A stretch of DNA of 64,000 bases from Heterobilharzia americana. Lineage: Eukaryota; Platyhelminthes; Trematoda; Strigeidida; Schistosomatidae. The stretch is from NCBI GenBank assembly GCA_944470555.2, contig OX104128.1, positions 40,035,920 to 40,099,919 on the forward strand, given 5' to 3'. The notes beneath the pieces were generated by a model, which ran no database searches, was not told the DNA's origin, and saw nothing but the letters and a program-made list of their open reading frames with translations. Made by a program: the position numbers and the translations under genes. Positions 59,080 through 64,000 of this stretch are shown piece by piece (position 1 is the stretch's first letter; each line of letters starts with the position of its first letter).

Positions 59080-59420
59080 ATCTGGAGGTTTGTAGGGATT
59101 AATTAAGTGATTTTCGGTTGGAATTAATCATGAACTGACACCGCTTGTAGGGATATTGGAAACCTGAGAGCACTGGATAGCTGCTTCATCCTAGTATAAG
59201 ACTCCTCAGCAGTGCACACTCATGACTCCACCCCACTACAGATCCAAACCAGGACCTTCAGGTTCCGTGACCAGCAGGTTAACTTTGAGCCAGTGAGTCA
59301 GAATCCGGTGGTTCATATTTCCTGCTTCTGCTAGTTCGTCGTTGAGTAAGTGTCCTCATGTTCGACTTTGTTGACTTCACAGGTCAAGACTTCTCATTAG
59401 AACTTACGGAATCACCTCTC
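59080..59420 (-). repeat. tRNA-like SINE, long form, decayed hammerhead
   Basis: Minus-strand copy with the head segment shared with 35340 and 42005, a tRNA-like part (59320-59250), box 1 CTGAGGA intact, helix II weak (GTCT/AGGAT), box 2 GAAG instead of GAAA, CAGCTATC for helix III/cleavage, then CCAGTGCTCTCAGG and a tail ending in CTACAAACCTCCAGA. It is the clearest end-to-end copy of the long SINE form, about 340 bp. Confidence 0.72.
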
Positions 59421-60099
59421 AATGCTAGTCATTATTGAGATGACGAACGTAAGTGTTTTTTTCTACCAAAGATTTATGCTGGTCGACATTCATCAGTAAA
59501 ACTTATTCACTGTCTCTAGGATACTAATTCATTCGGCGCTTCAATTGGATATGATTATTTAGTCCAATACTTGTTGAATAGTCCCAGTTACGTCACTGAA
59601 TAGCTGACATCATTCTTTGCTCTTATGAACTAGTTGTCTAACGTATATCACAAAAAGGTATTGCTATGACAAATTAACAAATCTGAAGTTTTTAAATCAT
59701 TTAGACCTTCATATCGACTGTAATGTAACTGACCGATACCAGTTCTCAATACACAGAAATATATTGAGTTACTTTGCTCACTGGTCAAATTTAAATTCGT
59801 TGACAGCAGCATATCTGTTGTTAACACATGATGTATTTTCCAGTCTCCATCAATGGAGTTGTTGTATTTTCATTGTGTTCATATCCTGTCCAAAAACAGT
59901 TATAATGAAGAACAAAAATAAAGCAAATTGTTAGTGGACAAACTTATCTACAAGTTCTTGCCTATCCTATGTATTTCCAGCGATCAGACAACATTGCTGT
60001 AGAGAAAGTATATGATTATCATTCAAAATCATATTGATTATCAATAAGAAAAACAGTTATATGCAACTGATTTTGTTTTAGTTTACTAAATACAACAGT
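59421..60099. other. Intergenic, AT-rich
   Basis: Nothing recognised. Confidence 0.4.
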
Positions 60100-60463
60100 G
60101 AATCTATCAATGTACAATGATGGGACAGGGGTAAATCTCGATATCTCGATAGCGTAATTAGAAGACGAAGTTTATCCGAGCAATGTGATGTATTTGCGCA
60201 ATACATTTCGAACAATTTGATCACACATTTACTTGTCAAGTCAATATATATATTAAACCGAGGACTGGGAGGGGGGGATAAATACAACAATTAACACAAT
60301 AGGGGATTAAAATTAAGAAAGATGAGGACAAACAGTAAGTGACATAGTTGGTCCTAATCTTGGTAAGAAAACAAGGTTTACCAAGGTAGATGTAGTATTT
60401 AATAACAAACTGTTTTTGTACACATAAAGGTGTTTTAAATTTGTGTATGGCTATGGCTTCCAC
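60100..60463 (-). mobile_element. Penelope-like element, 3' fragment
   Basis: The minus frame starting 60463 reads MEAIAIHKFKTPLCVQKQFV, the C-terminal end of Penelope-like polyproteins (AEAIAI..KPPLCVQKQFV), followed by presumed 3' untranslated sequence. Separate from the copy at 61480-62880, which has its own version of this block. Confidence 0.65.
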
Positions 60464-61479
60464 AAATCTCAGAATATGTCCCTGACTGTTTCTATATAAG
60501 ACTCGATAACCTAAATGATGAACATTTAAGGGGTATTAACCTACTATGAGCAGAAGTTTTCAGTTGTTGTGATTCCCTCTGTAAAAAAAACCTTTACTAC
60601 AGATGGTATCTAAGCTCATACAAAGTTCTTCAAAGGAAATCAAGTTTTCAAAGCTTAGATACAGGTGTAGAAAAGGCTTTTATCATCAACAGCTCATTTA
60701 AACAACAGACTATTAACTAGGCTGAACTATTTTAGCAAGGGATGTGTAAAATATCAAACATGGATGTAAAACAGATTTGCTCTGACACAGTATTTTTTGT
60801 TTTCTAAATTTTATCGGAGAAGTAATTTTGGTTTGTTTTAACCGCTTCGATTGAATTACCCTTCACAAAGTTTGAATAATTAGTCAGAACCTGAAACCTA
60901 GTTTTATACTCATGTTTTCATCAAATACAGAATCACTTGTAAGCAAGAAGTAGTGATCAGCTTCTCTATTTTATTTGGAACCCGTTCAATTTCATCTTGT
61001 TTTACATATCCCTCTAATTGATATCATTCTGTGATGAAACCTACCTTGATTGTCGCAAGCATTTTACAAACCAATCAATGGAGTACATGCAGCTTAGAAT
61101 CCGATTTTACCACACTTTTATATCCTACTTATACAGAGTTTTTAAACCCTAAGATGCTTATTGATTTTTTTAGCTCAGGTAACCTTAACAGTCACACCTT
61201 GTTAACTCTATCCATAGTTATCACAAATCAATTTCAAGGTTATGACTTGAAGTAAATCCTCCAATAATGTTGGTCTAAAATTAGCTATCTATGCCACCAA
61301 ATTTTATGATGTATGTTTTACTGAGTTGCCATTCTGGTAACAACTTTATTCAACAGTTGTTAACTGAGTTGGAGTTTTTGAAGTCAGTGTTTAGCTTCCT
61401 TGTATGGCTTCGGTCAAATAAAGCAATACTTCAGTGTTAGATGGTGGAGTCAGGTAGTCAGGAAGTATCTGGACCTAGA
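60464..61479. other. Spacer between two Penelope-like fragments
   Basis: No recognised coding sequence; a 74-codon plus frame at 61031-61255 is probably chance. Confidence 0.35.
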
Positions 61480-61539
61480 TTTTGGACTTGTTGCTAATTT
61501 TTTGCATTCGATTCACCAGTTATTGTCATATCACTTCAT

Positions 61540-62076
61540 TAAAATCATATTTTTGGATCGATAGTGCTTCAGCTATAGACAAATGCCTCGATCTTACTCC
61601 CTTCAAGTGGTTTGATCGAACCCTGTAAAGAATTTTGAATGAACTCTCAAAAGGCGCTAAGTGGCCTGAGTTCACGAGGTGTTCTGTTATTGAACTGAAA
61701 ATACAATTCCGTTTTCCCTTTGCTAGCTAGGCTGTGCAGTGTTCGCCGGCTGGTTTTACAAGCGGACGCATGATAAAGCCAATGTACTCAGCCCACTATA
61801 GCAAGTAAACTGGTATACACACATTGATGTAACCGAATCCATCGGCTTGTCTTTCACATATTGACCAGAACGTTTTTTGTTGGGGAAAATAATTAAAGGG
61901 TTGGCGGCGAACCATGTTCTATTTAAAGATTTTGACAGTCGTTTTCTGAGAATGTCTGCAGCAATATCATTTTTGAATTCAAAAGTCAACAAAGGAATTT
62001 TTTTCGGCGCCGAATGTGTTCGTTCACTTGGATTTATGTTCTTATCTATGAATCTGAGTGGAAAGCTGTTTTCCAC
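61540..62076 (-). pseudogene. Penelope-like linker and GIY-YIG endonuclease (frameshifted)
   Basis: The frame 62076-61756 has LTFEFKNDIAADILRKRLSK and WFAANPLIIF...KRSGQYVKDKP, then SVTSMCVYQFTC, the first GIY-YIG strand. A frameshift follows at about 61795. In the next frame EYIGFIMRPL gives the Y-I-G of the motif (61786-61778). Farther on, after another shift, KILYRVRSNHLKGVRSRHLS and IAEALSIQKY form the C-terminus. The endonuclease motif is complete across frames but not translatable as is. Confidence 0.75.
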
Positions 62077-62133
62077 TAGAGTTCATCAAAGATTTTGCAG
62101 TTCTCCGTCAACAGTGTCCTCAGAATGTATTTT

Positions 62134-62620
62134 TCAGATCCTCGAGGAAATTGAATGAATAAGATTTCTTTTCTGGCGTAGAGGGACTAAACTTTGAAAA
62201 TTAACAAATTGCCCGTCCCACGTAGCTTTTCTGTAGATCGATCTACGAAGTGAATTATCGTTTTTTCTTTGGAGTCGAATATCAAGAAAATGAAAGGTTG
62301 AGTTTGATTCTGATTCTAGAGTGAATTTGGTTGAAGGGTGAGTGTTGTTGAAGTTATGAAGCAAGTTTGAAAGATTCATATTTTCATTACAAACTACAAA
62401 TGTGTCATCCATGTATCTTTTGTAGACATAAAGTTCATTGATTATTGATGATAATTTAGTGTTTTCCAGTCTTGTCATGCAGCAGTCAGCTAGGAGAGAT
62501 CCTAGTAGAGAACCCATTGCCACACCATCTACCTGCCTGTATATCTCGTTATTAAATCTGAAGTGTACATTGAAGGCTCACTGAAAGAGAAGTTCTTTTA
62601 CGTAGTGAATCGCGATACCA
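62134..62620 (-). pseudogene. Penelope-like reverse transcriptase, catalytic core kept
   Basis: Main frame 62523-62134 (129 codons), preceded in the same frame by EIYRQVDGV. Blocks: MGSLLGSLLADCCMTRLE; LYVYKRYMDDTFVVC with an intact Y-M-D-D catalytic box at 62415-62404; HPSTKFTLESESNSTFHFLD; RRSIYRKATWDGQFVNFQS. No stop inside the core. The frame ends at 62134 and the next part (62076-61756) is in a different frame. Confidence 0.8.
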
Positions 62621-62880
62621 ACATTTATGTTATGAAATTGAATGAATTCACATAGGAGGCTCATGTTATTGATCAGCTAAGTAAATATATTTCCTATTTG
62701 AACATACACTGAGATCTGTAAAGTCTTATTGTACTCTTTAGTATAGTACTTCAAAGGTTGGAGAACATGAGTCATAAGTGGATACAATAGGGTGTAACTG
62801 TTAGATAAATTTCTGGCTATCTTGTCAACCGGATGTTTGAGCTATAGCAATGAGATATTCAGTCACAACAGGATATTTAT

Positions 62881-64000
62881 CACTCAGGGCGTACATCAAA
62901 TCATAACAACACCTACACTAAAAGAATGTGGATTTTAGGCTTTTGTTTAAATAAAGTGTACAGCAACTTCAAGCAATTTAACCGTATGTACTGTGTCTTG
63001 TAATCCAACTCAGTAGTAACCTTTGTATTAACACTTATAACTAGTATTGACTAGCACCTAAGGGTAGATAGAATAGAAATAAGTTGTTGCTTAACAATGC
63101 TGTAATGAAATAAGTAATCTAAGAAAGTGAATTAGACTGACTGTTGAAATTAACAAGAAAGGGAAAGACAATATGAAGCAATTATTTGTAGGCACAGGAT
63201 TTGTATAACTGCTATTCTGAGATTAAAACAAACCTTATAATTCAATTTAAATACTTTTAAACTAGTGATTTAGAAAAAGTGTGGATGTGCTATGTCACTT
63301 ATTGAGATGTAAGATAACAGCAGCGTGCTATTCACAGTCTATTAGTAAACGACGAAAATGTTTACGTTTGGAAGCTAATAAATGTATGTCTTATTCAAAT
63401 GAAGCAAGTATCGATTAGTCAGTTTAAAGACTGAATGATTTCTATTGGTCAACTATCTTCTAGGCCAAAAATAATTGGTTCAAATAAAAATTACTTGAGC
63501 CAATAAGGAAATGTCACATTTCTGGCATTAGTCTGATTTCAGTTATATACAAACATTAAGGTTGATCATTTATCGTCTTTATCAAGGTCGATGATTACTT
63601 CGGAAAAAATTCGAAGCCTCAAGATTTTTCAAACGTGATAAGTAGTAATTCCACCAGCGATTTAAGAATACCATATATACACTGGATTAAATTCAAAGAA
63701 AGTTTGTTTTGTTGCAGAATTCAAATCGTCTGCGTATGGTTAGACAGTTTAGCAACAAACCTATGCCATCCAACTGATAACCTCCTCTTACTTAAACCTT
63801 AGTCAGTGAAAATTTCATCCTGTTACATGGATGAGCGTTAAGTGACTATGAGTCAACCATAGCACTGCATATTCTGGCAGGTTTGATCATCTCAGTTTAG
63901 GTCGAGTTAGGTTTGGAAAGGTAACTGGCTGACTGACTGTTGGTTGGATTACTTGAGCTACCTTAGTTGAGAAGTTGATTTTATTTACATGCTTTATTCA
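62881..64000. other. Intergenic, AT-rich
   Basis: Nothing recognised up to the window end. Confidence 0.4.

Larger units (their letters stand above)
61480..62880 (-). mobile_element. Penelope-like retroelement, 5'-truncated
   Basis: Minus-strand element. The RT core is upstream (62620-62134) and the linker and GIY-YIG endonuclease downstream (62076-61540), the domain order of Penelope-like elements. RT sequence begins around 62600 with EIYRQVDGVAMGSLLGSLLA. Sequence up to 62880 seems to belong but is too decayed to read. The element is 5'-truncated. Confidence 0.8.

Overview
This window reads as nuclear DNA from a blood fluke (Schistosoma or a close schistosomatid). The evidence is the repeat set and the gene structure: RTE-like and CR1-like non-LTR retrotransposons, a Penelope-like element, a Merlin DNA transposon, tRNA-like SINE repeats that carry hammerhead ribozymes of the Schistosoma Sm-alpha type, AT-rich intergenic DNA, and a 35-bp intron in the one clear host gene. 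Nothing prokaryotic is present: no operons, no CRISPR array, no rRNA. The species call is inference; no database search was possible.

Only one conserved host gene is recognisable. It is the 3' part of MBF1/EDF1, a transcriptional coactivator with a C-terminal Cro-type helix-turn-helix, on the + strand at 16881-17273 with a micro-intron at 17107-17141. Its first coding exon(s) were not found. A few isolated open segments bounded by good splice signals (13579-13797 minus, 13874-13989 plus, 29196-29337 plus, 45005-45240 plus) may be exons of unrecognised genes and are given low confidence.

Most recognisable sequence is retrotransposon. RTE-like family A has five copies: A1 1-3634 (-), A5 20300-20850 (+), A3 21600-24270 (-), A2 29715-33958 (-), A4 47215-49450 (-). 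RTE-like family B has six: B1 7482-10030 (+), B3 12748-13075 (+), B6 27553-28600 (-), B2 37997-41338 (+), B4 50220-51480 (+), B5 54888-57570 (-). CR1-like fragments lie at 5525-7440 (-) and 11690-12430 (+). A Merlin-type transposase relic lies at 26630-27260 (-), and Penelope-like sequence at 60100-60463 (-) and 61480-62880 (-). All coding regions of these elements are broken by stops, frameshifts or deletions, so none looks autonomous. About ten SINE-like, tRNA-like copies are scattered between them.

The points most worth a second look are: a 1433-bp tract shared almost perfectly by A1 and A2 although the rest of the two copies is diverged; one hammerhead ribozyme with all core bases present, with a graded series of decaying copies around it; a LINE subfamily (B4, B5, B6) in which short tandem repeats have grown at the same internal positions to different lengths; and B4 and B5 forming a nearly identical inverted pair 3.4 kb apart. 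Element boundaries were read by eye and are approximate, usually to within 20-100 bases.
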